Positions 31,115 to 42,775 are shown, counted from the first letter of the stretch. The stretch: 64,000 nucleotides of DNA from Panax quinquefolius (GCA_020205615.1 CM035167.1:27541130-27605129), one strand, 5' to 3'. Notes: a model not told the origin generated them from the letters alone. A program made the numbers and translations.

Positions 31115-33588
31115 TGTAAGACCCCAACTTTTTAATGAATAAAATTGAATTTCCTCTATTTATTATTGTGAATAATAAGAAATTAATTTGATATAATGAT
31201 TTGGTTATGGGTGAAATGTGCAAATTTTGCAAAATAAGCAAGTGGTTATAAAATATTCATTTTTGTCCGGGAATATTCGTTTGGTCGTGGAATATTCTTA
31301 TTGTCGGGGAATATTCGTACGACGGCGCAACCATTTGTGGACCCCATAACGGATAACGATCGGATGAAAAAAATGACAAATTTGAGTTTTTACAAATAAC
31401 GGCGTAGTCGTTACCATTAACACTGTTGAAATACCCGGTGGTTAAAATACAGTAATACGCGTGGATGCACAGTAGCACATGTTTTGCACAGTATTTTTGA
31501 ATTATTGATTCTTACGTAAGAAGACACTACTCAATAATTGTTATAGTAATTACTATTCAATATTTTATTTTATTGATTCAATAATTGTTGCGTTGATATT
31601 TTATATTATTGTTGTTTCAATAATTGTCACTGCACGGTATTTCCCATTATCAAATCAATAATTCATATTATTAGATAGCATTATTGGCAATGTCTAGAAA
31701 GTTCTGTCAAGGAGAGGTTTGGTCACCTAATTGAGCGCCAGTAAGGAAAAATCCTTATCGGAAAGCCCCCACTTTCCTGGGAACTGTCTGGTTGTCATTA
31801 TTGTGATTTTGTAATATTATTTGTGAATAATTAATTATTGATTTATATGATAAAGGAAATATTTATTTGATATGGATATAAGTGATGGATTTATTTATTT
31901 ATGTGGTTATAAATGAAGGAATTAATGCTGAAGTGTTTTATCAGTATTTTATCGGATTGGAAGTATTAAAAATAACCCTTTTGTGGATTTCGGATATTTT
32001 CTATTTGGAATTTGGAAAAACTTAAAGCTACAAAGTTGTAGAGAATTCGATTTCATGTGGAATGGATATAAAATTCGTATTTTTCTGATAAGCGGGCTAT
32101 TTTCTATGAATAATTGAAGTTTCGAAAAATAAAATAATTTTTATTAAAATTGGGTGGGACCCACTTTTGTTTTAAACATGTGGGCTGCCAAAAAAATTCA
32201 AAATTGGCTGGCTTGTTTGATCAAAATGAGTGGGCGTAGAAGTGAAGGAATAAATAATATTATTTTATTATTTTATTCTCCTTTGGCGTTCTAGCATTTT
32301 CCTATAAATAGGCGCTTAGGTTAGAATTGAAAATCACACCAGAAACAAGTTTTCTTTCTCTCTATATTATCGAGCGTATTTTTGTGAGTATTTAGATACT
32401 TTGAGAGTTGTTATTTAGTGCAAGTTTCCTTCGGCCTTACATCCGATATTCCGAACATAAGTATTATTATTTTGAGGTAAGAGATGTTATTTTCTTCGTA
32501 AATGATATTATTTCTTTCAATATCATTATGCCGAAATATTGGTCTGAACTTTTTATCAAATTTAAAACTTTTTGTGTCGGGGTTACTATTCACGTATACG
32601 CCACTATTCACGTATACAACACTATTCACGAATACGGCACTATTCACCAAAAAATAAAAATTTTCCTTTTTGTCCAAGATGTCTATTATGGTTACTATCT
32701 TTGATTGTATCCATATTTTGATCTTTATTTTTGAATTTTGCTTCACAATTGATTATTATGGAGTATTATTGATCTTGGATAAATTATAATACGAATCCTT
32801 AATATTTGTTCTTTTATCTCACTGATTCGTTTTCTTAAAGATATTTTTCATCATCCTCAGTCCTAAATGATGCTATTACTGAATATCTTTGGCCTGTAGT
32901 GTAAAGATGAATGATTAACTGATGAATATCTTTGGCCTGTAGTGCAAAGATGAACAGGTGTTGAGATGAACATGACCAACTGGTGATATAAATGAATATC
33001 TTTGGCCTATAGTGCAAAGATGAATATTTGATTCAAGATGTATATTGATTGATGTTACAGGGATAAAATATTGATGATGGACTTTTAAATCTTAGAAGAT
33101 AGTAGAATTCATTCTCTACTTGACTCTTCTAATGGATTGCTATTTCCGCTGCAGTTGTTGATCTAAAACTTTTTGTCTATTATATTTTATCAGATTTTTC
33201 CCTGTTGAAGACTAATGATAATTTATTGTATATTATCTTAGTCATAATACTCTTTACTAGGCTAGTTGAGCTCACCCTTTTCCTTTTTGTTCCATTGTTC
33301 TTCTCAAGAGGAGAGAATTTAGCAAGAACTAGCCGGGGTATGGAGTGATGATTCAAGATAGTTGTTTTAGTAGTCCTTACTATTTTGTAAAATAGTGTAT
33401 CAATAATTGTAATGAGGACTCCTTTTGAGTTTGTATATTATTTATTAGACAAAATTTGTATTCAAACTCACAGTATAGGCGTTGTCGTATTCTGCACGAC
33501 AATTGTTTTACTGAAGTTGTATTTATTTCTATACCATGTATTTAGCGACTCAGAATGGGTGATGTATACCTATTTTGGGGGCGTCACA
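31115..33588 (+). repeat. 3' LTR of element A (2474 bp)
   Basis: Same layout as the 5' LTR: hairpin block 31684-31794, GTGGGACCCAC 32154-32164, TATA box 32303-32310, ATTCACG repeats 32588-32650, hairpin units 32880-33026 and terminal palindromes 33378-33505. Small indels and mainly transitions separate the pair. It ends GGCGTCACA at 33588. Confidence 0.95.
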
Positions 33589-33593
33589 ATGAA
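33589..33593. other. target-site duplication of A, right copy
   Basis: ATGAA, identical to 24406-24410. Removing A and one copy joins the two parts of element E in a short frame (NDE then a stop, FIANAMNEGYYEVV). Confidence 0.92.
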
Positions 33594-35030
33594 TGATTTA
33601 TAGCTAATGCTATGAATGAAGGGTACTATGAAGTAGTGCGGGAAGAAGAACTTAGATTGAGTTGTGAAGTATATGAATTAAAGAAAATTCGTATTAAGTA
33701 AAGTGGGATTTAGAAGTTGTAAAATTTCAATTGAGGACTCATGTGATAGCTGAGTTGTATGAACCTTTGTTGTGGGCAGACGTTTGTGCTTGGTATAACA
33801 ACTTCTTAGCTTATTACAGTGATAATCATTGGGATTAGTCGCGCTATCAAGATGTATATGACGAGAGGGTGAATCTTTTCTCATGTATATACTTGATAGG
33901 TAGAGAATGTTAAGGTAGGTGCGAGTTCTTGAAACTCATACTTATGGTAAGTTCATGACTCATAATAATATGGTATGTTTTTGAACGTCTCAGCGAATGG
34001 ACGCCTATGGTCTGTCTAGATAGTACTTAAACTCATATTATTGTGGAAAGTTCCTGAACTCATAATGTGAGGTAAGTTGATGGACTGTACTAAGATATAG
34101 GAATGTTTAGACTAAAAATGAGTTATTTTTAGTAGGCTTAGTATTGAAGGTGCTAGAGAAGATTAAGTATTGTCAAAGTAAGACAATGAAGGAAGATGGA
34201 GAATAGGATATTCCAAGTCATCTAGCTATGCTAGATTTTGAACTTTATTGAAATCGTGCTGATATTTACATTTTAAAAAGGAAAGAATTGGTTCAACTTT
34301 TGGAACCAACGGATTTTAAAAGAGCTATTCTTGGTATATCTATGCTAATTGCTTCGGCTAGACAGAAATTGATTTAAAAATATCAAAATGAATTTTATAT
34401 CATCCGTGCATTTGATGCAAGGATGGTAAAAAGATGAAGTTATTAATGCAATTGAACCTGGTGTTGGATGTGATCTTAGGATCAACAACCCGCTATGGTA
34501 TGATGTATAATGACGAAGTCACAAACTGATGAAGTCCTCAACGTACTGTAAAAAGTATGGTATCACCATAAAACATTTTGATGTATTGCGAAAAGAATTT
34601 ACAGAAATAGTCAATGTCAATTGAGTTGACTAGACGAATATTTCACGTTGATATCCAATTTATTAGTATGGTTTAAGCTACTTGTTTCGGCTAGACAAAT
34701 GGTATGTCATGTTTTTAAGAAAATCGAGCTTTCTTTGAAGAAGTTGTGCCAAACCAAATCATTTTGATCAAGTCTGAGGTGAACATATCCTGAAATGGGG
34801 TATACGATGGGTAAGAGGTATTTGCTTTCTTTGTGATTGTAAACTGACCGTGGAAGAAAGGTTACGGCGTCATGCTGTTAAACCTAGTAAGAATTCATGG
34901 TCGATTTGACCCCTCAGCAAAAGTATGAAACTTTTAAAAGAAAATTTTATATTCCTCGTTATTCCTTCTACTTCATGATTCTTGATAGGTTATGGGGGTT
35001 AGGAATGAGGGAAAGATAAGAAATCAGTTA
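33594..35030 (+). pseudogene. decayed body of element E, unrecognised coding remnant
   Basis: No intact gene. Plus-strand coding-like pieces are FIANAMNEGYYEVVREEELRLSCEVYELKKIRIK at the start, THVIAELYEPLLWADVCAWYNNFLAYYSDNHWD near 33740-33836, and DEVINAIEPGVGCDLRINNPLWYDV near 34430-34510. They are separated by stops and AT-rich stretches. They look like gag-type retroelement sequence by position, just after a primer site, but I do not recognise a family. No reverse transcriptase motifs were found. Confidence 0.5.
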
Positions 35031-35044
35031 TAAAATATTTAATA

Positions 35045-35591
35045 TATTATTATTATTATTATTAATTCAAATTCAAAAGCCATAAGGCTTTGTTTGGCAA
35101 AATACTTTTAAAATAAAGACTTAATATCTTTAAGCCTTGTTTGGTAAACCCATTTAAAACTACTTTAATTTATTTCAATAAATCATTTATACTATAGTTT
35201 ATATTCCACATTATTTATTTGGATTCCATATCCAATCTTAATTAAATAAACAAAACTAATTACCACCAAATTATAATTTTCATTATAATTTTACTTAATA
35301 AATTAACAAATCACTTTAATTACTAAATTAAATTAAAACAACATTCTAGCAAACTATATAATCCTTAACAACTCTCTAATTTAGTTATTAAATTAAATTA
35401 GAGTATTATCTCATAAATTTAATATTCATCACTCTTTTATCTTAATTAAGTTAATTTCTATAACTCAAGAATTATTTACTTACTAATAAATAATCCAACA
35501 AATATTCACTAAACAACAAACACATCAATTAAAAATATTTATTTAATTCAATAAATATTTGAAATTATAAATAAAATTCTAGATTGTTACA
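35045..35591 (-). repeat. LTR fragment K, minus orientation
   Basis: The right edge ends in AGATTGTTACA (35591), followed by TTCTTCCCTCCTTA, the reverse of a polypurine tract, so this is the start of a 3' LTR whose element would extend to the right on the minus strand. It is AT-rich with a (TTA)n run at 35045-35065. The left edge is not clear. The family is unknown; it does not resemble chromovirus LTRs A-J. Confidence 0.5.
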
Positions 35592-35871
35592 TTCTTCCCT
35601 CCTTATAAGGATTCCGTCCTTGGAATCACCGAAACCCTACCTTACTCAGGTTTTCATCAAATCTCTTCGTTGAATAACTTCAACACCTTACCTTAATATA
35701 GATTTTATATTTCCTACTTCCACCATTCTTCATAATAAATTCTAGGTTTTATTTCATAACTTTCACTTGAACTCAATTATATTTTGAGTATTATATATTC
35801 TTTAACCCATTTATTTCCTTTTCTAAGGATGATTATCATATACTTAACTCATAAACACTCGGGATATTACA
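35592..35871 (-). other. polypurine tract and short end of element K
   Basis: On the minus strand the right-to-left order is a short AT-rich body end, then GATTCCAAGGACGGAATCC near 35606-35625, typical of the last bases before a Ty3/gypsy polypurine tract, then AAGGAGGGAAGAA. It stops near 35871, where CGGGATATTACA resembles the end of another TGTAATAT...-type LTR. No domain is readable. Confidence 0.4.
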
Positions 35872-35879
35872 GAAAAAAA

Positions 35880-36205
35880 GTGAGAGGTTGAAAGCCCCTC
35901 ACTGGCCGAATGTATGCATTCATGTGAGCTTGGAAATGTAATTAATTTATTTGTGGGCCCATGAGCTTAAATGAGGGAATAAAGTTGCAAGGCTTAAAGC
36001 CTTCTTGACCATAGCCATATGCTGAGAATATTTTTGGAAAAGTGAAGGAAGAAAAGTGAGAGGCTGAAAGCCTTAACTGACCGAATGTATGAATTCACGT
36101 GAGCTTGGAAATATAATTAATTTATACGTGGGCCCATGAGCTTAAATGAGGGAATAAAGTTGCAAGACTTAAAGCCTTCTTGACCATAGCCATATGCTAG
36201 GAATT
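35880..36205. repeat. 176-bp tandem duplication
   Basis: Two copies of a unit starting GTGAGAGG(T/C)TGAAAGCC at 35880 and 36056, each containing GTGGGCCCATGAGCTTAAATG and CTTGACCATAGCCATATGCT. About 90% alike by eye; the second copy is about 25 bp shorter at its right end. No coding frame spans it. Origin unknown. Confidence 0.85.
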
Positions 36206-37734
36206 GTTTTTTGCCATATGATAACCAACATATGCTTGAAAGTTGGCAAAACCTTGTAGACACCTGAAATTTCGCTTTCAGCGTAATTTCAATTTGGAGA
36301 CAACCCCAAGGAAAAGTGTAGGCACAAGTTAACCCCAGAGACAACCTCGACGGCAATCAAAGTGTACAGACACACAAACACCACATGATCCGAACAAGAA
36401 TCACAGAGCTGAGGATAAGGCCATTAGAAGCCACCACAGTGACCCCTGAGCTGCGGACTGTCCAAGACAAGCTAGCTGACTACCACCTAAAATTGGAAGA
36501 TACCTTTTGGCTACATGCTTCATTTTCCCAGATTTAGAATCAGTCAAACTCGAATTTATTGCAAAGCAATCGGCAGAAGCTTTCTAGGATATTTGAGTAC
36601 AAAACTCAACTTTCCCAGACGGACGAATAAAGGACCAAACATTGGGCAGTGGGACTCACTGGGCCTAGATATAGGTACACCTGCGGCTAGCCACAGATGT
36701 ACTTGCAACTAGACCTGAGTTCTATAACCCAAGGTCAGCAGCAAGAGTTGAAAAAAAAAGAGAGAAAATTCAGATATATATATAGAGAGAAAGGCTATAT
36801 TGTTATACTAAATCACTAGATTTGTGTTAAATTTATCCAACATCTTGTAAAGCTTGCGTACCTAAAGTCGGATAGCTCAAATCCAAGCCAAAAGAAGCTT
36901 GTTTCTGCGTTCTCCAAGGTGAAAAGCGAATCTTTGTACATTCCATTGTAAATATAGTTTAATCTATCAAATCTATTTTAATGTAGTGTTTATATATAGC
37001 TAGACTTGTTATTTTATACATATATTGCGCATTGGTTGATAGAACTATCTATTATGCCGATTAGTTTGTACATATCTAGTTTAAATATCAAGTCTTATTA
37101 CTAAATCTACTCGGATCTAGTCCCTTAATCGGTTCATGAGCTTCAAAGCTCGAAACCCCATGCTAGATCGGCTTAGATCTGGTATAGATCTAATCAATTT
37201 TAATACTTTAAACTGATTTTGATTACTCCGTAGAGCCCTAGATCTGTATATAGTGGTCAAGAGGTCCTAAATATCCAAGATAGGGATTTCAATCAATGAA
37301 TCACCTAATAACGGATATAGGATACATTTGTATATATTTTCAAGTTTTAAATTTTGATTACATACATATTAATGTGAGCCTGGGAATCATGGGGTTATGA
37401 TCCACTGATCGAATCTCGACTAGATTCCCACGATGGACTTTTTGGTTTATAATGTAATTCTAAGCCGCGTCAATCATTGTATATGTAATATTGGGCTTTA
37501 AAACGAATTCGAGAGCTTTTTCCTGAAAGATCGGATTTAAGGCCCCGTGATAATGAAAATTATGGTTGTGGGTGTTCAGGTCTATCGAGATGGTTTTCAT
37601 GTCCGAAGATGCCCTGACCCTTTTTGATACTTTCTTACATGCATTATCACCAAAACATTTTTCAATAAAAATTACAAAGAGCTTTTATAAAATAACAAAG
37701 CGCTCCGGGTTTAGATAAATCTAAGTTTAATAAC
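36206..37734. other. unassigned stretch, LTR-like
   Basis: No gene seen. It starts with a TGTAGACACCTGAAATTTCG segment at 36257, which resembles the start of some Tat-type LTRs, and has a GATATATATATAGAGAG promoter-like run near 36771. The rest is AT-rich with several TAGATCT words (37075-37260). It may be an LTR joined to the leader at 37735, but no matching end or primer site was found. Confidence 0.35.
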
Positions 37735-38280
37735 TGGAAGTATCAAAGGAAATTGATTCCTATTTGGGCGAAGGATTTGAAAACTATGTTTTCCAAAATA
37801 TAATTTTAATACATACTTTGTCTAAAATATACTTTGTCTAAAATGAACTTTTTGCTAAATAAAATCCTTCGTACATAGGTTCAAAGAGATACAACACCAC
37901 TTTCAAAGCAACATAGCTTAGTTCAACTCTAAAAATCAAACACACACACACACACACTTCATGCTTAGAAAATCATTAAGATGCGGTAATCGTGTTTTCA
38001 CGGAGGTCAGTGGGTTCCTAACACATTCCCCTCGCTTAATCAAGCCCCCGAATTCCTCGAATCTCGGGTTCCACACCAAATTAAGCAGAATCACATATTT
38101 GGCCATATTACAAAAAACTTTCAAAATACGGATGAGTTGGTACATATATTTGAAATTATACCGACTAACGACTCTGTCTAAATCGGCGCAATCATTAAAA
38201 TTAAAATTAAAATTAAACTTTCTTTTCAAATAGTCGACACTCATGTCTGTCTTGTTTTTCCTAAAAAGGTCACCCTTTAA
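37735..38280 (-). repeat. Tat/Ogre-like leader remnant, copy 1
   Basis: Diverged inverted match to 47170-47700. The most conserved block is GGTAATCGTGTTTTCACGGA (37986-38005) with TCCTAACAC after it; on the minus strand this reads as a GTGTTAGGAACCC-type motif seen in leaders of Tat/Ogre-like elements. Further shared words are GATGAGTTGGTAC (38129) and AAATAGTCGACA (38228). Assignment to Tat/Ogre is from memory of this motif and is tentative. A (CA)n run lies at 37938-37957. Confidence 0.5.
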
Positions 38281-38850
38281 ATAAATTAAATCGATCTATC
38301 GAAACACAAAGGGTAAGAACCAACAAACACCCTAGGGAAAGCGGAATCAACCCCCCCTGATGTCGATATGTGGCAACTCTACTTGGGATATAGAAGGCTT
38401 AAGTTGCGTTTAATCTTGTTGATTTCCATTCTGCATTTTGCATATTGTGTAAATGGTCTTTGTGTGTGATGAATGTGTCAAGTTTTTAAAGTGCTCTATA
38501 TTAGTGCCTCGCACAATGTCATCATTTGCATACGATAAGGCGCGATGAATGTATGCGAATGTATGCTCTGTGATTCCTCTACCAGGAGGCAAACCCGTCG
38601 GTTATTTATTACTGGACTCTAAAGGGCGTTCTCTTGTGAGGCTCAAGAAATGCACCACTCAGATCCGCTCCAATTGAAATATGTGATGTTTCCATCAAGT
38701 AAATTACGAATATCTAAGAACCTTCATTCCAAAAAGCGCCATGAGAGTAATCTTAAAATAGGTCAGCTTCTGAAAAACCCAACGTACATGATGTCTTTTC
38801 ATGCCCTGGTTACTCTTTCTTATGTATAAATGTCATTTATCTTAAATTAT

Positions 38851-38883
<33 letters not shown>

Positions 38884-38990
38884 TCTTATCATGTCTTGTC
38901 ATCAAAACGAACTGACCTCGATTTTACAGTAAAAGATTAAAAAACTCTAAACCCAATGCATAACATACCATGCATCCATACCATTTACCA
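38281..38990. other. unassigned stretch with microsatellite
   Basis: No gene or element boundary seen. It contains a (CA)n(TA)n tract at 38852-38882. Part of it (38900-39130) could be leader of the Athila element whose primer site is at 39141. Confidence 0.4.
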
Positions 38991-39140
38991 ATATTAAGAC
39001 TAAACTATATACCTTTTTATATGTAGATTAATCCTATAACTTAGTTCCAAGCCAAGAAGGCACGACCCCCACCAGATAAAATGTTTAAATTAAAACCAAA
39101 TTGATTGTAACTAATATGGAATTAAATATTAAATTCAGAT

Positions 39141-39158
39141 TCCTCGGCAACGACGCCA
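39141..39158 (-). other. tRNA-Asp type primer-binding site (Athila)
   Basis: On the minus strand TGGCGTCGTTGCCGAGGA, two mismatches from the TGGCGCCGTTGCCGGGGA site complementary to plant tRNA-Asp and used by Athila/Tat elements. It lies about 5 nt from the LTR edge at 39164, with leader-like sequence continuing to the left. Confidence 0.85.
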
Positions 39159-39163
39159 AAAAT

Positions 39164-40418
39164 TTGTTATCCGATTTCATAATCAACAATTGCGTGCAAG
39201 TATACACGATCAACAAGTAATAAAGTGATAATAAAGAGTGTCGTGCCCACGAGGAATCCTACTTAACAAATCCCAACTACTAGTTTTATATCAATCCAAT
39301 TTTATTTAAACAACTGAATTTTGTGATTTTCCAATTAAAACCAAGTCGAATTAACTAAAACTAATTTTAACACAGAATTGATTCAGATGATAAAGGCTTA
39401 AGACTACAATATCCCCAATTATGTAATAGAAATCAATTACTCAATTTATCCAATTACTAAATCCACTTGAGTTGTTAACAGGAATTCATAGTATTTATAA
39501 GCCATTTTCCAAGTGATCAAATAAAAATACTTAACTTAATTAATTCTGCGATATTCCTATGCAAAATAAAGAATCAAATTCATTAAGCATCAATTTCCAA
39601 TTGTTACATGCAGTGAAAAGAAATATTCTTAATTAATTCATAACCCTAATTATTTATCTCATGCAAATAACTAAGAATACATGCTATCACATTTAATTCT
39701 AAACCTAGATTTCTTCTCCCGAATTCATCTAGTATAACATCGTAAATTTTGGCCAAATAATTAAACATTAAATTTAAAATATGATAGACAACACGATATG
39801 AGTAAATAATTGGATTAATACGGATAATCAATTCATAAGCATAAAAGGTTCCATTGTAGCCTTGATTAAGAAATTAGTTCATACTAGAAATCGAAACCAA
39901 AAATTCCATAGAACAAATCTCAAATAAATTATAAATAGAGAAGAAGAATAAAAACTCAGACTTGAGATCCAATCTTCAATCTCCAATTGCAATCCTAGAG
40001 TGTTCCTGTACAACTCCAAGTCAATCTTCAGCTTTATCTCAAAGAATGTGTCCCCTTCATAAATAACCTCCTCACTATTTATAGCTTCAGATCACTAAGT
40101 CAGCCTCTTTTCCAATCCTAGTCAAAATAGAAGTCAACTCTTTTAATTTTCCACAGCCAAGCCAAAGCCCCGTCCAATTCTTCCCGTTGCCTAGTGCCCC
40201 GGTACTAGGTTTGGCTTGCATAGAAGCGCCCCGGTGCTAGCCTATTGTGGTAGATTACTATTTCGCCCTTTTTTCTTCCAAAAGCTCCCATTCCACCTTG
40301 CCGCTATTTTAACCTACAAAACATAAACTAAACAAGTAAAACGTCCTAAAATGCTTTAAAACAAGCAAATAATTAAGTCTAAAAATACCTAATCTATGGA
40401 TATTTTACTCACTCATCA
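39164..40418 (-). repeat. Athila-type LTR F (about 1.25 kb)
   Basis: On the minus strand it starts TGATGAGTGAG (40418) and ends GGATAACA (39164). It is flanked on the right by a polypurine tract (40419-40432) and on the left by a primer site (39141-39158). It therefore looks like a 3' LTR on one side and a 5' LTR on the other. It contains CGCCCCGGTGCTAG-type GC-rich words at 40190-40250, in contrast to its AT-rich surroundings. Confidence 0.75.
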
Positions 40419-40432
40419 AATACCCCAAAACT
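40419..40432 (-). other. polypurine tract, Athila element F
   Basis: On the minus strand CTAAGTTTTGGGGTATT-like sequence after GAGGACAAGCAAG, the usual Athila context just before the 3' LTR. A second similar site (AAGTTTGGGGGTAG after GAGGACATTGC) lies at 41591-41605. Confidence 0.75.
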
Positions 40433-42082
40433 TAGATACTTGCTTGTCCTCAAGAGATGCAAACAACTAAACAAAATGAATGCAATAACTACTACATGAA
40501 ATACCAACTCAAGCATGATTCAACATTGACAACCTCGATCAACCTCAAAGATTCTTAAACTTAGCTTAAACGAACGTTCAAAATCAAACATCAATTAAAC
40601 TCGAAATATCATTAATTCGATCTATCTCTAACCCACAGTGTGTGTGTGTGTGTATCAACATGTCAATCTTACCACAAATCAATCAAACTTGAAAATTCAT
40701 GAAGCTCGAAGACAGATATTTTCAAATATAAGAAAATTATTACCCCTCTATAGATTAGACAGCCCCGTATTTCAAATTTTTTTTATTATACATTTTTTTC
40801 AATCTTAACCAGTGCAATATCTAACTTCCTTAGACTTTTCAATACTACCCATGTAACGAGCTTTCAACCAATACTCCCAAACCAGTCGGCTTTAGGGTAC
40901 TAGGTGTTAAGACACCCTTACAAATCTAATAACCCGAATAGCAAATGCCACAAAACTAAACTTAGCCAAGTGTTTATTTACATTTAATTATTTTGACTTG
41001 TGCAAAATTAATCTTTATTAGGCTTTTTAAAGTTACCCATGTAGCGGCTTTTCGACCAACGACTCCCTAACCAGATGATTTTAGGGTACTGGGTGTAGAG
41101 ACATCCCCTAGGGCTTACTTACTCGAGTAATAGAGGCCACAAAGACAACTAGTCAAAAAATTTAAATTATTATTATTTTATATATATTTTTTTAAGTAAA
41201 TAACTTTCAAAACACGGAATAACCTAAATCATAGAGGGTAATCTATATCTGCCATAAGCCACAAATCCTTTTAGTTCAACTAATTCAGGCTAAATCGACA
41301 TATTGACATTGTGAAATAAAAATCAGGGTTTTCTTCAATAAATCAAGTCAACAATACCCACAAACTAACTTTGTTTTCATTTTGCCATTCATTCAAATTG
41401 CAACTCAATTCACAAAGTTTTTATCATTGGCTTACACAAGGTTTCATGATTCATCTTGCTCAAATAAACAACATGATATACTAACAATATGCAAACTAAG
41501 ACGTCAAAATAATAAAACTAAACATACCTTATAATGCAACAAACTACTATGAACATGCAATCCTACAATGAAACTAAAGACTAGAAAACTACCCCCAAAC
41601 TTAAATTGAGCAATGTCCTCATTCAAAATATAAAGTAATTAAAAACTGAGGACTTCCGTGATTATGTCACTCGTCGGGAGCAACCTCTTCATCATCGCTC
41701 ACTCTTGATCAGATGGGGGAAAAATCGGCAACATATGAGCAGTAGGAAACTGACTAGGGTACACTGTAGGATTCAGTCGAGCAAACATATTCACCAGGGA
41801 AGTGTTGAATTAGACATTGTACGCAAAGATGGTATCTTGGTGTTGGGCCAATCGGACATTTTATGCCTCAATGTTGTAAAACCATCCATCTACCTCGTGT
41901 TGGACCTCCTTTGAAACTACACAACGAGGAACAACAAGATAAGAACCCGAAACCGTAGGATTAGGTGCTTATTGTGGAAGTACAAATCATAACCCCCTTA
42001 GGTGATTCTATACACTATTCCAAACCTTATAGCGCATTATCATCTTGTGGCCAAGCACCGACAACCGACATAGGTTGCTGAA
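40433..42082 (-). other. Athila 3' untranslated region with internal duplication
   Basis: No open frame. It contains two diverged tandem copies of about 187 bp (40810-40995 and 41000-41180) sharing TTACCCATGTAGCGGCTTT-like and TTTAGGGTACTGGGTGT words. A purine tract with Athila context sits at 41591-41605, and a (GT)n run at 40638-40652. The right part (41640-42080) is the decayed continuation of the frame of the neighbouring gene; the segment KWKNDEMIQQPMSVVGAWPQDDNAL is readable at about 42110-42030 on the minus strand. Confidence 0.65.
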
Positions 42083-42775
42083 TCATCTCGTCGTTCTTCC
42101 ATTTAACCCTAACTTTAGCACAAAGAGCACATACGAGAGATGGGTGTGGCAGGCCCCCAGTGGTACCCCCCTTACAGCACGCAGTATGGACTGTTGAATG
42201 ATTAGACCGACATCCATTACCTTACCCTCTTTTTGGTAACATTGCTTACATGCGTACCAAGCCTTCCCATATCGGCTAAGGTGTGAGTGGGAAAAAGTCT
42301 TACTCCCACGCTCATGAGTGGTCCACGTAGTCCCTGGCTGACATAATTCTCGAATAATTTGTTCATAGTTTGGCCCTTGACTCAGAAAATTGGTGTATTG
42401 GCTACGACTCCCCTCATTATGTAGATTATAAATTTTTTTGATATCCTTGCTAGATAACTTAACTATTTTCCCCCACACTTGCACGCCAAAGTAATAATGT
42501 TCCTTAACATTTGCATAAAACTCCTTTACCGCCACGATAATAGCCAGTTCAGGTTGATCAGTGAAGTTGAACCAGTTACGCTCGGTAATCATGACAGCTA
42601 TCTCTCTATCTTTTGTCTGATCCGGCCTTAAACCTCTCTCCATGATTAGAGATCGTTTTGCCATTCTATTATATCTCTCTTGAGCTTCAACGCTCATGAA
42701 TCTCTTTTTGTCAAATTGTTTAGAAGGAGCCGATGAAGAACTGAATCCATCACCACGTTGTCGTTTGGAAGCCAT
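42083..42775 (-). CDS. Athila-associated 'putative plant transposon protein' ORF
   Basis: Open minus-strand frame of 230 codons from ATG 42775 (MASKRQRGDGFSSS). It matches the protein family annotated in plants as putative plant transposon protein, found with Athila elements: a basic N-terminus, KRFMSVEAQERYNRMAKRSLIMERGL, then REIAVMITERNWFNFTDQPELAIIVAVKEFYANV and WGKIVKLSSKDIKKIYNL. Its role is unknown and no enzyme motif is seen. Near 42160, within a G-run, the frame shifts: after GVPLGA the family-like continuation (LPHPSLVCALCAKVRVKWKNDEM) is in another frame, so the true product is longer and this copy is truncated. Confidence 0.75.
   Translation of the reverse strand: MASKRQRGDGFSSSSAPSKQFDKKRFMSVEAQERYNRMAKRSLIMERGLRPDQTKDREIAVMITERNWFNFTDQPELAIIVAVKEFYANVKEHYYFGVQVWGKIVKLSSKDIKKIYNLHNEGSRSQYTNFLSQGPNYEQIIRELCQPGTTWTTHERGSKTFSHSHLSRYGKAWYACKQCYQKEGKVMDVGLIIQQSILRAVRGVPLGACHTHLSYVLFVLKLGLNGRTTR

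Larger units (their letters stand above)
24406..33593 (+). mobile_element. complete chromovirus A with target duplication
   Basis: Full-length plus-strand Ty3/gypsy element: target duplication ATGAA (24406-24410 and 33589-33593), 5' LTR 24411-26906, primer site, gag, protease remnant, reverse transcriptase, RNase H, integrase, chromodomain, polypurine tract and 3' LTR 31115-33588. Tekay/Del clade is inferred from the C-terminal chromodomain and LTR length. The two LTRs are about 95% alike by eye, so the insertion is not recent. The internal part is only 4.2 kb because the protease core is deleted, and gag and pol carry many stops. A is non-autonomous. Confidence 0.95.
20646..35030 (+). mobile_element. 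LTR retrotransposon E, split by element A
   Basis: Plus-strand element with a 3.63 kb 5' LTR (20646-24277), a primer site (24281-24293), about 110 bp of leader or gag, then element A (24406-33593), then a decayed body from 33594. No reverse transcriptase can be recognised, and the 3' end is lost near 35,030-35,600, where other LTR pieces begin. The GTTAG before 20646 is the likely target duplication. Superfamily is uncertain: the initiator tRNA-Met site and TGTAATAACCC start fit Ty3/gypsy. Confidence 0.65.

Noticed and set aside
37961..38233. 90- and 102-codon frames on both strands
   Set aside because: Fall in the leader-like repeat whose inverted copy at 47170-47700 does not keep the frames.
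42083..42775. Host gene candidate
   Set aside because: Sequence type, flanking Athila integrase, polypurine tract and LTR all point to a retrotransposon ORF.
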